A stretch of 64,000 nt of DNA from CAZVPF01 sp964628195 (lineage in GTDB: Bacteria > Planctomycetota > Phycisphaerae > Sedimentisphaerales > Anaerohalosphaeraceae): contig CAZVPF010000017.1 of the NCBI GenBank assembly GCA_964628195.1, positions 1-64,000 on the forward strand, given 5' to 3'. The translations under genes were made by a program, and so were the position numbers. The notes beneath the pieces were generated by a model, which worked only from the letters and a program-made list of their open reading frames with translations, searched no databases and was not told the DNA's origin. This document shows, piece after piece, positions 8,051 through 15,416 of this stretch (position 1 is its first letter; the number at the start of each line of letters is the position of its first letter).

Positions 8051-9325
8051 TTATAACTGTTGTCCTGTTAAGGATTCTAATTCGGCTATGCTTTGCTGGT
8101 TATCAATGATTGCTCGTTCATGGTTCAATTGATATTGAAGAAGCATTCTTTCGGCATCGATTAAAGAGAGAAAATCAATCGTTCCGGCCCGGTATGCTGC
8201 CTCCGAAGACTGAACAAGCTGCTCGGCTTTTGAAATTAATGCATCTCCATATAGGTCTATCTTTCTTCTGGCATCTTCAATATCATAAACAACCTGCAAA
8301 GCCTGGTAGATTTTTTTATTCCTCAAGTCAATTTTCTGCTGCTGATAACTTCTTACTTTGGCTCTGGCTTGCCGTTCCGCTGCCTTATAGCTGTCATGCC
8401 ATAGAGGAATATTAACAGAAAACATAAGAGCGACAGCATCTTGTCCGCTTCCGCGGACTCCGGAAGTCCTGGCATTACCCGTTTGTATCCAGTCAACGCC
8501 TACGCCAATATCAGGATAGAACTTCTTTTTCGCAAGTTCCACTTCGGCTTTTGCGGCTTCACTTTGCCAGTTCAGCTCTGAAAGTTCCGGGTTCAGTCTT
8601 ATTATTTGTTGTATGATATCCTCTCGAACAACCTTGACTTCAATGGGTGCTTGCTTCTCAGGCCAGTCTAAATCTTTGCCCGTCTCTCTGTTTAAAATTG
8701 AATTAAGCCTCGCGACTGTAGGTTCTTTGAGCTTTTTTAAGCTGTTTAATACATCTTCAAGCCTGGCTAATTCTATCTGCGAACGAATCACATCGGGGTG
8801 CGTGGCTTCCGAAGTTCGATACTTAGCTCTCGCCACTTCTTCAAAATGTTTTAGAAGTTCAAGATTTTCCTTTGCAATCTCAATGGCTGTCGCTAAATAT
8901 GAAAATTCATAATAGGCATCCTTAACCTCCTGAAAAAGCTTTAACTTTGCAGACTCGTATCTTTGTTGTGCCGCGTTTGCCTTAGCCGATGCCGCATCGG
9001 CTCTCGCCTCGATTTTACCGAACCATGGAAATGTTTGCATGATTCCAAATTTATTCTGTTGTGGGCCCACGCGGGTTTCGACCTCTGAAACGAAATAGGT
9101 GTATGTGAATTTAGGATCCTCTAATGCCTTGGCTTGTGGGATTTGTTCTAAAGCTGCCTTCCATTCTTCAAATCTTGATTTAAGTTCCGCGTTATTCAAA
9201 GCGGCGCGGCTTAGATAGTCCGGAAGTGTTATTAATTGCTTCTCTTTCTCTGCGACTGCTGAAACATGGGAAGATGATACCAGCACAAGCAAGCCTGCGA
9301 ATATACAAAAACTTTGTTTGTTCAT
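8051..9325 (-). CDS. TolC/CusC-family outer-membrane efflux protein
   Basis: A 424-residue protein with a cleavable signal peptide (hydrophobic stretch about residues 5-20, cut near VSA) and two long alpha-helical outer-membrane-efflux repeats rich in coiled-coil heptads. The mature start LPDYLSRAALNNAELK and the segment GIMQTFPWFGKI are typical of metal-RND outer channels. It would supply the outer-membrane exit duct for the adaptor and pump encoded downstream. It is the first gene of the operon, with GGGAG ten bases before the ATG and a promoter at 9359-9387. Confidence 0.9.
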   Translation of the reverse strand: MNKQSFCIFAGLLVLVSSSHVSAVAEKEKQLITLPDYLSRAALNNAELKSRFEEWKAALEQIPQAKALEDPKFTYTYFVSEVETRVGPQQNKFGIMQTFPWFGKIEARADAASAKANAAQQRYESAKLKLFQEVKDAYYEFSYLATAIEIAKENLELLKHFEEVARAKYRTSEATHPDVIRSQIELARLEDVLNSLKKLKEPTVARLNSILNRETGKDLDWPEKQAPIEVKVVREDIIQQIIRLNPELSELNWQSEAAKAEVELAKKKFYPDIGVGVDWIQTGNARTSGVRGSGQDAVALMFSVNIPLWHDSYKAAERQARAKVRSYQQQKIDLRNKKIYQALQVVYDIEDARRKIDLYGDALISKAEQLVQSSEAAYRAGTIDFLSLIDAERMLLQYQLNHERAIIDNQQSIAELESLTGQQL

Positions 9326-9341
9326 GTTTTTGGCACTCCCT

Positions 9342-9357
9342 GAATCAAACCTGATTC
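9342..9357. promoter_or_regulatory. Putative operator: 6-bp inverted repeat just downstream of the -10 box
   Basis: GAATCA-AACC-TGATTC is a perfect inverted repeat between the -10 box and the ribosome binding site of the TolC-like gene, overlapping the expected transcription start. A repressor bound here would block the efflux operon. No regulator gene lies in the island, so the binding protein would be encoded elsewhere. Confidence 0.4.
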
Positions 9358-9358
9358 T

Positions 9359-9387
9359 ATCATAAACTACTTACGAACTTGATGCAA
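9359..9387 (-). promoter_or_regulatory. Putative promoter of the metal-efflux operon
   Basis: Read on the minus strand: TTGCAT (-35, 9382-9387), 17-base spacer, TATGAT (-10, 9359-9364), about 34 bases before the TolC-like start codon. The -10 box is good and the -35 weak, which fits an inducible promoter. The spacer is not the 19 bases typical of MerR-type promoters. Confidence 0.5.
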
Positions 9388-9555
9388 AAGTTTTAGGATT
9401 TCTGATATCTTTTGCTGTCTTTCTTTCTTAGGCGCCTTCCGGTGACAATTAAAGTTTCCGGACAATAGTCAGATACAATAAGCTGTCTGGATTTCCTTAT
9501 CTTAGAAGAATTTGGATGGTTACAGACGAACAGGTAAGGAGATTGTTTCAGATGA

Positions 9556-9774
9556 AGAACCGATACAAACACCTCTATAGCCGAATGCAGCTTACATGAT
9601 TTGAGTCGTTCTGCCCTTACCAATTGGGCCCAGGTTTTACCTATACAGGCTGTCCGGCGATTTGCCGGCCATTCTAATATCACAACCACCCAGAAATACT
9701 ATCTCGCTGTCAGAAAAGAGGACATCCAGAAAGCCGGCACATATCTCAATCAAATGTTTACACAAGGAAGATAA
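9556..9774 (+). pseudogene. Remnant of a tyrosine recombinase/integrase (C-terminal catalytic part)
   Basis: An open stretch of 72 codons, with no credible start, translates to a recognisable integrase C-terminus: LHDLSRSALTNWAQ, then VRRFAGHSNITTTQKYY, then EDIQKA. In working enzymes the first motif is HDLRRS; here the catalytic Arg of HxxR is Ser. The GHS box and the nucleophile-region YY survive. In-frame stops lie upstream (TGA at 9553) and downstream, and the N-terminal half is not recognisable. It sits about 100 bases from the 3' end of tRNA-Lys, the usual place for an island integrase. Confidence 0.75.
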
Positions 9775-9873
9775 GCTGGACACAAGTGTTGGACAAAAAG
9801 CGTTTTTAGGCCCAATTTCAGGAAATACCAAGAAATGTCAAGTCTTTAAGTTCTTCTTAAATAATCATTTAAG

Positions 9874-9895
9874 GAAATGAAGGCGCTGGGACTCG
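9874..9895 (+). repeat. att-like repeat at the tRNA-Lys 3' end
   Basis: This is the partner of 2291-2312 (19 of 22 bases identical, same orientation). It comprises the 3' half of the T-arm and acceptor stem of tRNA-Lys plus four flanking bases, and is presumed to be the att site that restored the tRNA on integration. Confidence 0.6.
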
Positions 9896-9950
9896 AACCC
9901 AGGACCTACGGCTTAAAAGGCCGTTGCTCTACCAACTGAGCTACACCTCC
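9878..9950 (-). tRNA. tRNA-Lys (anticodon TTT)
   Basis: A 73-base cloverleaf reads on the minus strand: acceptor GGAGGTG pairs with CGCCTTC (one G-T pair), D-stem GCTC/GAGC, anticodon stem ACGGC/GCCGT around the loop CTTTTAA (anticodon TTT), and T-arm CTGGG-TTCGAGT-CCCAG. The discriminator base is A. CCA is not encoded. Its 3' end coincides with the proposed island attachment site. Confidence 0.95.
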
Positions 9951-10178
9951 GTGCATATAGTATCACGAAAACATTTAACTTTACGAACCAAAGGGCATAT
10001 TTGCAAGAAAAAAGGCGCAAACTTTTAAAAAACCTTTGGATTGCCTCGATGTACCCAAAACGGCGTTTTACCCCCCTTAAAAGATGTAGAATGAATAAAT
10101 GTGGCAAATTAAGACCTCGTATTCCATTTAATTGGGCCGTTATTAAAAAATCCCCTTTAAAAAAGCTGAAAATATTGG

Positions 10179-10206
10179 TTGACAAGATAACGCTCACCGC
10201 TATAAT
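10179..10206 (+). promoter_or_regulatory. Sigma-70-type promoter of rplM-rpsI
   Basis: Perfect consensus boxes TTGACA (10179-10184) and TATAAT (10201-10206), separated by 16 bases, lie 40 bases before the rplM start. GGGAG at 10231-10235 is the ribosome binding site. The rest of the stretch 9951-10178 is AT-rich and shows no gene. Confidence 0.85.
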
Positions 10207-10245
10207 CGTAAGTTTTCCATGGTATTATGTGGGAGTTCTATAGAA

Positions 10246-10674
10246 ATGAAATCTTTCCTTGCTAAAAAGGGACAGGTAGAGCAGAAGTGGCATGTGGTCG
10301 ATGCACAGGACAAAGTCCTCGGACGCCTCGCGTCTGATGTGGCTATGGTGCTGATGGGCAAAACAAAGCCTCAGTACACCCCGAACATCGACACAGGCGA
10401 TTATGTCATTGTCCTTAACGCTGAAAAAATCAAGGTCACAGGCAGTAAAATGATCGAAAAAGAATATGACTACTACACCAGGTATCCGGGTGGACACAAG
10501 TACGTCTCTTTTGCCGACATGATGGACCGCCATCCCGAACGCGTGGTCGAAATGGCTGTTAAAAGAATGCTGCCCAAGAACAAACTCGGCAACCAGATGT
10601 TCAGGAAACTTAAAGTTTACCGCGGCGGCGAACACGAACACGCCGCTCAGAAACCGGAAAAACTGGAAATATAA
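10246..10674 (+). CDS. rplM: 50S ribosomal protein L13 (uL13)
   Basis: A 142-residue uL13 protein, the normal length. Hallmarks are WHVVDAQDKVLGRLASDVA at the N-terminus, the GDYVIVLNAEKIKVTG strand, YYTRYPGGHK and the VKRMLPKN segment. The start at 10246 is preferred over an in-frame ATG at 10219 because the protein family begins about here and GGGAG lies 10 bases upstream. It binds 23S rRNA early in large-subunit assembly. The next gene is rpsI, its near-universal bacterial partner. Confidence 0.97.
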   Translation: MKSFLAKKGQVEQKWHVVDAQDKVLGRLASDVAMVLMGKTKPQYTPNIDTGDYVIVLNAEKIKVTGSKMIEKEYDYYTRYPGGHKYVSFADMMDRHPERVVEMAVKRMLPKNKLGNQMFRKLKVYRGGEHEHAAQKPEKLEI

Positions 10675-10689
10675 CCTTAAGAGGTGAAT

Positions 10690-11199
10690 ATGGCAGAACA
10701 GGAAAACAAACCGCTGATCGACCCGAATGTTGTATTCGGCGGAAAAACCGAAACACCCGCCGCAACGGCGACCAAAACCGACGCCCAGGCCCGCAAGACA
10801 ACCCCCGATAAGGGCGGGTTTATATGGGGCACGGGAAGGCGTAAAAGCAGTGTTGCACGCGTACGCATCAAGCCCGGGCAGGGAAAGATCCTTATCAACG
10901 ACCGCGAAGTGGACAAATTCTTCGCCCGCGTCAAGGACCGCAATCTTGTATGGGCCCCGCTGAAAGCAATAAATGGCGAGAAAAACTTCGACGTTTACGT
11001 AAACGTTCAGGGCGGCGGAACCACCGGCCAGAGCGGTGCGATAATGCTCGGAATCGCAAGGGCGCTGAAGAACTATGACCCCGGCACCCTTAAGCAGCTT
11101 CGAGACAGCGGCTACCTCACACGTGACGGCAGGATGGTCGAGAGGAAAAAGCCCGGCAAGCCCGGTGCAAGGAGAAGCTTCCAGTTCTCGAAACGTTAA
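10690..11199 (+). CDS. rpsI: 30S ribosomal protein S9 (uS9)
   Basis: A 169-residue uS9. The conserved body starts near residue 43 with WGTGRRKSSVARVRI, followed by GQGKILINDREVDKFF and ending in the canonical GARRSFQFSKR tail that reaches the ribosomal P site. About 40 extra residues precede the body, rich in Ala, Thr and Lys and probably disordered. The ATG at 10690 follows a GAGGTGA site and is preferred to the GTG at 10684. It is co-transcribed with rplM and followed by a strong terminator. Confidence 0.97.
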   Translation: MAEQENKPLIDPNVVFGGKTETPAATATKTDAQARKTTPDKGGFIWGTGRRKSSVARVRIKPGQGKILINDREVDKFFARVKDRNLVWAPLKAINGEKNFDVYVNVQGGGTTGQSGAIMLGIARALKNYDPGTLKQLRDSGYLTRDGRMVERKKPGKPGARRSFQFSKR

Positions 11200-11220
11200 A
11201 ATTATTTTCGCGAAATTCAA

Positions 11221-11258
11221 AATGGCCGTTGGGAACTGTCCGAACGGCCATTTTTTTA
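11221..11258 (+). terminator. Rho-independent terminator after rpsI
   Basis: A 10-bp perfect stem (AATGGCCGTT at 11221-11230 with AACGGCCATT at 11243-11252), a 12-base loop and a run of T from the stem's 3' end onward. It closes the rplM-rpsI transcript. Confidence 0.9.
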
Positions 11259-11366
11259 TGGCATTTCGCCGACAAGACCCCAAAATATATATAATGACAT
11301 TAATACCGGCAGGGGGTGGACCAGCCGGGCGTTCATAAATACTTGCTGAAAATGAAAGGACAAAAA

Positions 11367-12374
11367 ATGATACGAGTCGCGATAATAGGCGCAAGCGGAT
11401 ACACCGGGGTAGAAGCAATAGAAATACTCCTCCGCCACAAAGGCGCCGAACTTACTTACCTGACCGCGCTGCCCGAAGAGTGCGGCCACGTCGAGGATAT
11501 ATTCGGCCGTCTGAAAGGCCGCTGCGACATGATGGTCGAACAACTGGACATGGACAAACTCGCGGAAGTCGCCGACGTCGCCCTCTGCTGCCTGCCGCAC
11601 AAGGTATCCATGGGCTTTGTGCCAAGGCTTCTAAATGCCGGCGTCCGCGTGGTTGACTTCAGTGCCGACTACCGTCTAAAGGACCCCGACGTCTATGAAA
11701 AATATTATCAGCAGCACACGGACAAGGAAAACCTCGAACGTGCCGTTTACGGCCTGCCCGAACTTTTCCGTGACCAGATCTACGAAGCCGACCTCGTCGC
11801 CAACCCGGGCTGCTTCCCGACAGGCGCCGCGCTTGGCCTGGCGCCGCTGCTCAAGGAAGGCCTCATTGAAACGTGCGGAATCGTCGTAAACTCCGTAACC
11901 GGCGTATCGGGCGGCGGCAAGAACCCAATCCCAGTCTTCCACTTCCCCAACATGAACGAAAACGTGCTGCCCTACAAAGTCGGCTCCCACCGCCACATGC
12001 CGGAAATGGAGCAGGTTGCCTCCTCCGTCGCCGGCAAAGAGGTCTCGCTGCTCTTCCAGCCGCACGTCGGCTCGTTCGACCGCGGCATCCTCTCCAGCAT
12101 CTACACAATGCCCACCCGCGATATCGACCAGGCCGAGCTTTCCGACCTGTTCAAAACATACTATCAGGACGAGGGCTTTGTCTGCATCCTCGACAAGCCG
12201 CCGGCTGTTAAAAATGTCGCGTTCGGCAACTACTGCCACATCTATCCCGCCGTCGCAAAAGGTCGTGTCGTCGTCTTCACCGCCATCGACAACCTCATAA
12301 AGGGCGCCTCCGGCCAGGCGGTCCAGAACATGAACATAATGTTCGGCCTTGACGAAAAGGAAGGGCTCGTATAA
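11367..12374 (+). CDS. argC: N-acetyl-gamma-glutamyl-phosphate reductase
   Basis: A 335-residue ArgC, which reduces N-acetylglutamyl phosphate to the semialdehyde with NADPH in arginine synthesis. The nucleotide-binding start is IRVAIIGASGYTGVEAI, and the catalytic cysteine lies in LVANPGCFPTGA. The start at 11367 matches the family N-terminus and follows AAAGGA; an upstream in-frame start at 11316 would add 17 atypical residues. It is followed within 3 bases by a carbon-nitrogen hydrolase gene and then argJ, so this is an arginine operon read from after the rpsI terminator. Confidence 0.96.
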   Translation: MIRVAIIGASGYTGVEAIEILLRHKGAELTYLTALPEECGHVEDIFGRLKGRCDMMVEQLDMDKLAEVADVALCCLPHKVSMGFVPRLLNAGVRVVDFSADYRLKDPDVYEKYYQQHTDKENLERAVYGLPELFRDQIYEADLVANPGCFPTGAALGLAPLLKEGLIETCGIVVNSVTGVSGGGKNPIPVFHFPNMNENVLPYKVGSHRHMPEMEQVASSVAGKEVSLLFQPHVGSFDRGILSSIYTMPTRDIDQAELSDLFKTYYQDEGFVCILDKPPAVKNVAFGNYCHIYPAVAKGRVVVFTAIDNLIKGASGQAVQNMNIMFGLDEKEGLV

Positions 12375-12376
12375 GC

Positions 12377-13192
12377 ATGGCAAAGTCTCGTGTACGAATT
12401 GCCGTCTGCCAGTTCGCCGTCGGCGCCGGCCCGCCTCGCAACGCCGCTCGCATTGTTAAATACATCGCCGCAGCGAAAAGCTCCCGCGCCGATATCGTCC
12501 ACTTCCCCGAATGCGCCCTGAGCGGTTATGCGGGTGTGGACTACCCCGATATGCACGACTTTGACTGGCCGGCCCTTGCCGAAGCCCTCCAGGCCGTAAA
12601 AGCTGCCGCAGCCAGACATAAGATACACGTCATCGTCGGCAGCGCGCACAAAAGGCAAACCGGCAAGCCTTATAACAGCCTGTACCTGATCGGCCCCGAC
12701 GGGCGAATCCGGACACGTTACGACAAACGCTTCTGCATGAAGCGCGACCTTGAGCACTACCAGCCGGGCGAGAGGTTCGTATACTTCGACATTAACGGGG
12801 TCAAATGCACAATGCTCATCTGTTTCGACCTCCGCTTTCCCGAAATCTACCGGGCCGTTTACAAAGCGGGCGCCAAACTTGTCTTCCAGTCATTCTACAA
12901 CGCCCGCCAGGAAGGTCCAAGCGTCCACAGCGACATCATGGTCCAGACAATGCAGTGCCGCGCCGCCACAAACCACCTCTGGGTTTCCCTAAGCAACGCA
13001 AGCGGATACTACAGCCCGTATTCGTCGTGCCTTATCCGCCCGGATGGCAGGGTAACGGCCCGCCTGGCCCGAAACAAACCCGGCATAATGACAAACACCA
13101 TCGACACCGCGATCGAAATCTACGACCCGATGAAAGACATCCGCGAACTTGCAATAAAAGGAAAACTAAACAGTGCCGGCCTCAAATTATAA
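12377..13192 (+). CDS. Carbon-nitrogen hydrolase (nitrilase superfamily)
   Basis: A 271-residue nitrilase-fold amidohydrolase with the complete Glu-Lys-Cys catalytic triad: Glu in HFPECALSGY, Lys in TRYDKRF, and Cys in MLICFDLRFPEIYR. It is cytoplasmic, with no signal peptide. It starts 2 bases after the argC stop and ends 9 bases before argJ, so it is translated within the arginine operon. Family members cleave amides such as omega-amides, N-carbamoyl groups or agmatine-derived carbamoylputrescine. The location suggests a role in arginine or polyamine nitrogen metabolism, but the substrate is not readable from these motifs. Confidence 0.88.
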   Translation: MAKSRVRIAVCQFAVGAGPPRNAARIVKYIAAAKSSRADIVHFPECALSGYAGVDYPDMHDFDWPALAEALQAVKAAAARHKIHVIVGSAHKRQTGKPYNSLYLIGPDGRIRTRYDKRFCMKRDLEHYQPGERFVYFDINGVKCTMLICFDLRFPEIYRAVYKAGAKLVFQSFYNARQEGPSVHSDIMVQTMQCRAATNHLWVSLSNASGYYSPYSSCLIRPDGRVTARLARNKPGIMTNTIDTAIEIYDPMKDIRELAIKGKLNSAGLKL

Positions 13193-13201
13193 GGATATAT
13201 T

Positions 13202-14395
13202 ATGAGCGTTACAGCAGCAACTGGTTTCACGGCTGCGGGTGTTTCCTGCGGCATCAAGGCCTCGGGCAGAAAGGATATCGCCGTACTTGCCTGCCCCGGC
13301 GGGGCAGCGGCAGCCGGTGTCTTCACTACCAACAAAATAGTCTCCCCGGCTGTGCTGCGTGCAATGGAGCATGTAAAAAGCGGCAAAGTTTACGGGCTTG
13401 TAATAAACTCCGGCAACGCGAACGCATGCACCGGCAGACAGGGCGAAAAAGACGCCCTGGCCATGTGCCGTCGGCTGGCAAGGCACATCGGCTGTGAACC
13501 GCAAGGCGTGCTTGTCGCCTCGACCGGCGTCATAGGCCATACCCTCGATATGCCCAAAGTAAACAAAGGTATCGACGCGGCCTGGGCGGGGCTGAGCTGC
13601 TCGAAAACCGCCGGCGACAACTTCGCCAAAGCGATCATGACCACCGACACCCGCGCAAAGCAGGCACATCGCAAACTCGCCCTCGCCGGCCGTGAAATAA
13701 CCATAGGCGGCACCGCCAAAGGCGCCGGCATGATAGGGCCCAACATGGCAACCACCATCAGCGTAGTCACCACCGACGCGCCGATCGGCAAGACAGCCCT
13801 GCGAAAGGCCCTGTGCCGCGCGGTCGGTCAAAGCCTCAACAAGCTCACCGTCGACGGCCATCAGAGCACCAACGATACCGCCTTTCTGCTCGCCTCCGGC
13901 AGCGCGGCCGGCCCGCGAATCCCCGCAACCGGCAAAGACTATGAAGCCTTCGCCGCCGCAATGCAGGAAGTCTACAGCGACCTCGCCCGCCAGATGGCCC
14001 TTGACGCGGAAGGCGTTAAGAAAATATTCAAAGTCGTCGTAAACCGCGCAGCCTCGGCAAAAGACGCCGCCCGCGCCGCCCGTGCCGTCGCCGACTACGA
14101 CCTCGTAAAATGCGCCGTCCACGGCAGCGACCCAAACTGGGGCCGGATAATCTGCGCCGTCGGTTCCTGCGGGGTAAAGCTCGACGCATCGAAACTCGCC
14201 TGCAAAATCGGCGATGTCACCGTCTTGCGGTCAGGCCGCCCGGTTAAATTCGACACCGAAAAAGCGAGCAGAATAATGAGCCAACCCGAACATACCATAA
14301 CCGTAGACCTCGCAGCGGGAAAATATTGCGACTTCTGCATCGGCTGTGAACTGACCAGGGGCTACGTCCGAATTAACGCCGACTACCATACGTAA
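13202..14395 (+). CDS. argJ: Glutamate N-acetyltransferase / ornithine acetyltransferase
   Basis: A 397-residue ArgJ, which transfers the acetyl group from N-acetylornithine to glutamate (cyclic arginine pathway) and may also make N-acetylglutamate from acetyl-CoA. The autocleavage site is KGAGMIGPNMATT, where the Thr after Ala becomes the nucleophile of the beta chain. The usual GDTSTNDT element reads GHQSTNDT here, a small variation. The C-terminus CELTRGYVRINADYHT is typical. It is the last gene of the argC-hydrolase-argJ group. Confidence 0.95.
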   Translation: MSVTAATGFTAAGVSCGIKASGRKDIAVLACPGGAAAAGVFTTNKIVSPAVLRAMEHVKSGKVYGLVINSGNANACTGRQGEKDALAMCRRLARHIGCEPQGVLVASTGVIGHTLDMPKVNKGIDAAWAGLSCSKTAGDNFAKAIMTTDTRAKQAHRKLALAGREITIGGTAKGAGMIGPNMATTISVVTTDAPIGKTALRKALCRAVGQSLNKLTVDGHQSTNDTAFLLASGSAAGPRIPATGKDYEAFAAAMQEVYSDLARQMALDAEGVKKIFKVVVNRAASAKDAARAARAVADYDLVKCAVHGSDPNWGRIICAVGSCGVKLDASKLACKIGDVTVLRSGRPVKFDTEKASRIMSQPEHTITVDLAAGKYCDFCIGCELTRGYVRINADYHT

Positions 14396-14434
14396 ACAGA
14401 ACATAGAACATAGAACACAGAACATAGAAGACAG
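14396..14434 (+). repeat. Heptamer tandem repeat between argJ and ykgJ genes
   Basis: Five and a half copies of a 7-base unit A[T/C]AGAAC begin immediately at the argJ stop. Units in order: ACAGAAC, ATAGAAC, ATAGAAC, ACAGAAC, ATAGAAG, then a partial ACAGG. It lies between convergent genes and has no coding sense. Confidence 0.85.
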
Positions 14435-14508
14435 GCGTAGAATGGCTCTGCTTCATATCAGCATGGGTAAAAACATAATATAAGCCTTCTCCGCGGCAAA
14501 TCGTTGTA

Positions 14509-14961
14509 TCAGACGAGGTCCTGGAGTATTTCCCTGTAGTTTTTCAGTGCGTTTTGGAGGTTTGTGTATGTGTATGGGATGTCGCAGTTTCGGCAGATGT
14601 ATTTGAAGTTTTCCACGGCGGTTTCTGAAATTACCGCCAGGACCTGGGGGTCCTGTTTGCAGAAGAATATTCTGCACGCTGCGAAGCGGCTGTTATGTAC
14701 GGTGCACTTGTTTTCGACTCGGAAGGGGCAGACACCGGCGGGCATTTCTTTGATGTTCTCCGGCCCGACGGAGTGGACGAAATGCAAAAGCTCCGGTGTC
14801 GTGATGTAGAGCCTGTGGTCGTAGGCGTCGAAGTCGCAGCATCGGCCGCATGCGCCGCAGGTCAGGTCCGGCGGGGTCTGGACGTAGAGCCAGTCGTAGA
14901 TGCCCTGGACGGCGCGGACTATTTCGCTTACCTTTTCGGCGGTTTGTTTATTCATCTTCAT
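14509..14961 (-). CDS. YkgJ-type cysteine-cluster protein (second of pair)
   Basis: A 150-residue protein with an N-terminal helical stretch and then a cysteine cluster CGACGRCC near residue 38, more cysteines in GVCPFRVENKC and CRIFFC, and a late CRNC. The spacing matches the zinc/iron chelatase-like YkgJ family (UPF0153), whose role is unproved. It overlaps the preceding ykgJ gene by 14 bases. A second in-frame ATG two codons on is an equally good start. Function unknown; the cysteines suggest Fe-S or zinc binding. Confidence 0.75.
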   Translation of the reverse strand: MKMNKQTAEKVSEIVRAVQGIYDWLYVQTPPDLTCGACGRCCDFDAYDHRLYITTPELLHFVHSVGPENIKEMPAGVCPFRVENKCTVHNSRFAACRIFFCKQDPQVLAVISETAVENFKYICRNCDIPYTYTNLQNALKNYREILQDLV

Positions 14962-15397
14962 CGGGCCACCATTGTTTTTGCCTTCGGAGTTTTTCTATCT
15001 GCTCGAAAGTGTACAGCCTGCCGCGGTTTATGCCGGGACATCTGCCCGCGGCCTGGTTCCATGTGTTCGGGCTTTGCAGGTTCGAGGTCCAGAAGGGCCA
15101 TGTTCTGCACTGGTTCGGGCGTACGGCGTATATCCCGCAGCCTCGCCCGGTTTCGGTTTGCTTTAGGAATATACAGTCCTTTGTCTTGGGCTCCTCGATG
15201 AGCGAATAGCGGTTGATTAGCCTTTTTACGTACTTTTGCCTGAAACTGCCAACGGTCATTTCGAGCTGTGCGGCGATCAGTTCGATTTCCCTGCGGGTCA
15301 GCCATATAAAGCCCTCGCCGGGGCCGGCGCAGCAGTCGCCGCAGCCACGACACTCGAAATGCAGCCCGCCTACGTACCATTTGTTATTCGCGGTCAT
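14948..15397 (-). CDS. YkgJ-family cysteine-cluster protein (first of pair)
   Basis: A 149-residue classical YkgJ/UPF0153 protein: FECRGCGDCCAGPGEGFIWL near the N-terminus, a middle CIFL, and CGIYAVRPNQCRTWPFW, giving the typical cysteine pattern thought to hold Fe-S or zinc. It lies 19 bases downstream of ilvD, itself an Fe-S enzyme, and overlaps the next ykgJ gene. A role in metal handling or cluster delivery is possible but unproved. Confidence 0.85.
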   Translation of the reverse strand: MTANNKWYVGGLHFECRGCGDCCAGPGEGFIWLTRREIELIAAQLEMTVGSFRQKYVKRLINRYSLIEEPKTKDCIFLKQTETGRGCGIYAVRPNQCRTWPFWTSNLQSPNTWNQAAGRCPGINRGRLYTFEQIEKLRRQKQWWPDEDE

Positions 15398-15416
15398 CTG
15401 CTAAGCCCCCGGCTGG

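Larger units (their letters stand above)
2291..9895. mobile_element. Putative tRNA-Lys-inserted genomic island carrying metal efflux genes
   Basis: The block is bounded by direct repeats of the tRNA-Lys 3' end (2291-2312 and 9874-9895). It contains a decayed tyrosine recombinase next to the tRNA and a four-gene metal efflux operon. Its composition differs from its surroundings: spot counts give 43% GC (line at 3061) and 37% (line at 8581), against 52% (line at 1321) and 63% (line at 12001). The recombinase is broken, so the element is probably fixed. The boundaries are inferred from the repeats; no empty site was available for comparison. Confidence 0.6.

Noticed and set aside
10225..11418. 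Long open frame on the minus strand across rplM and rpsI (397 codons)
   Set aside because: It is antisense to two certain ribosomal protein genes with strong family signatures, a promoter and a terminator; its translation shows no recognisable motif.
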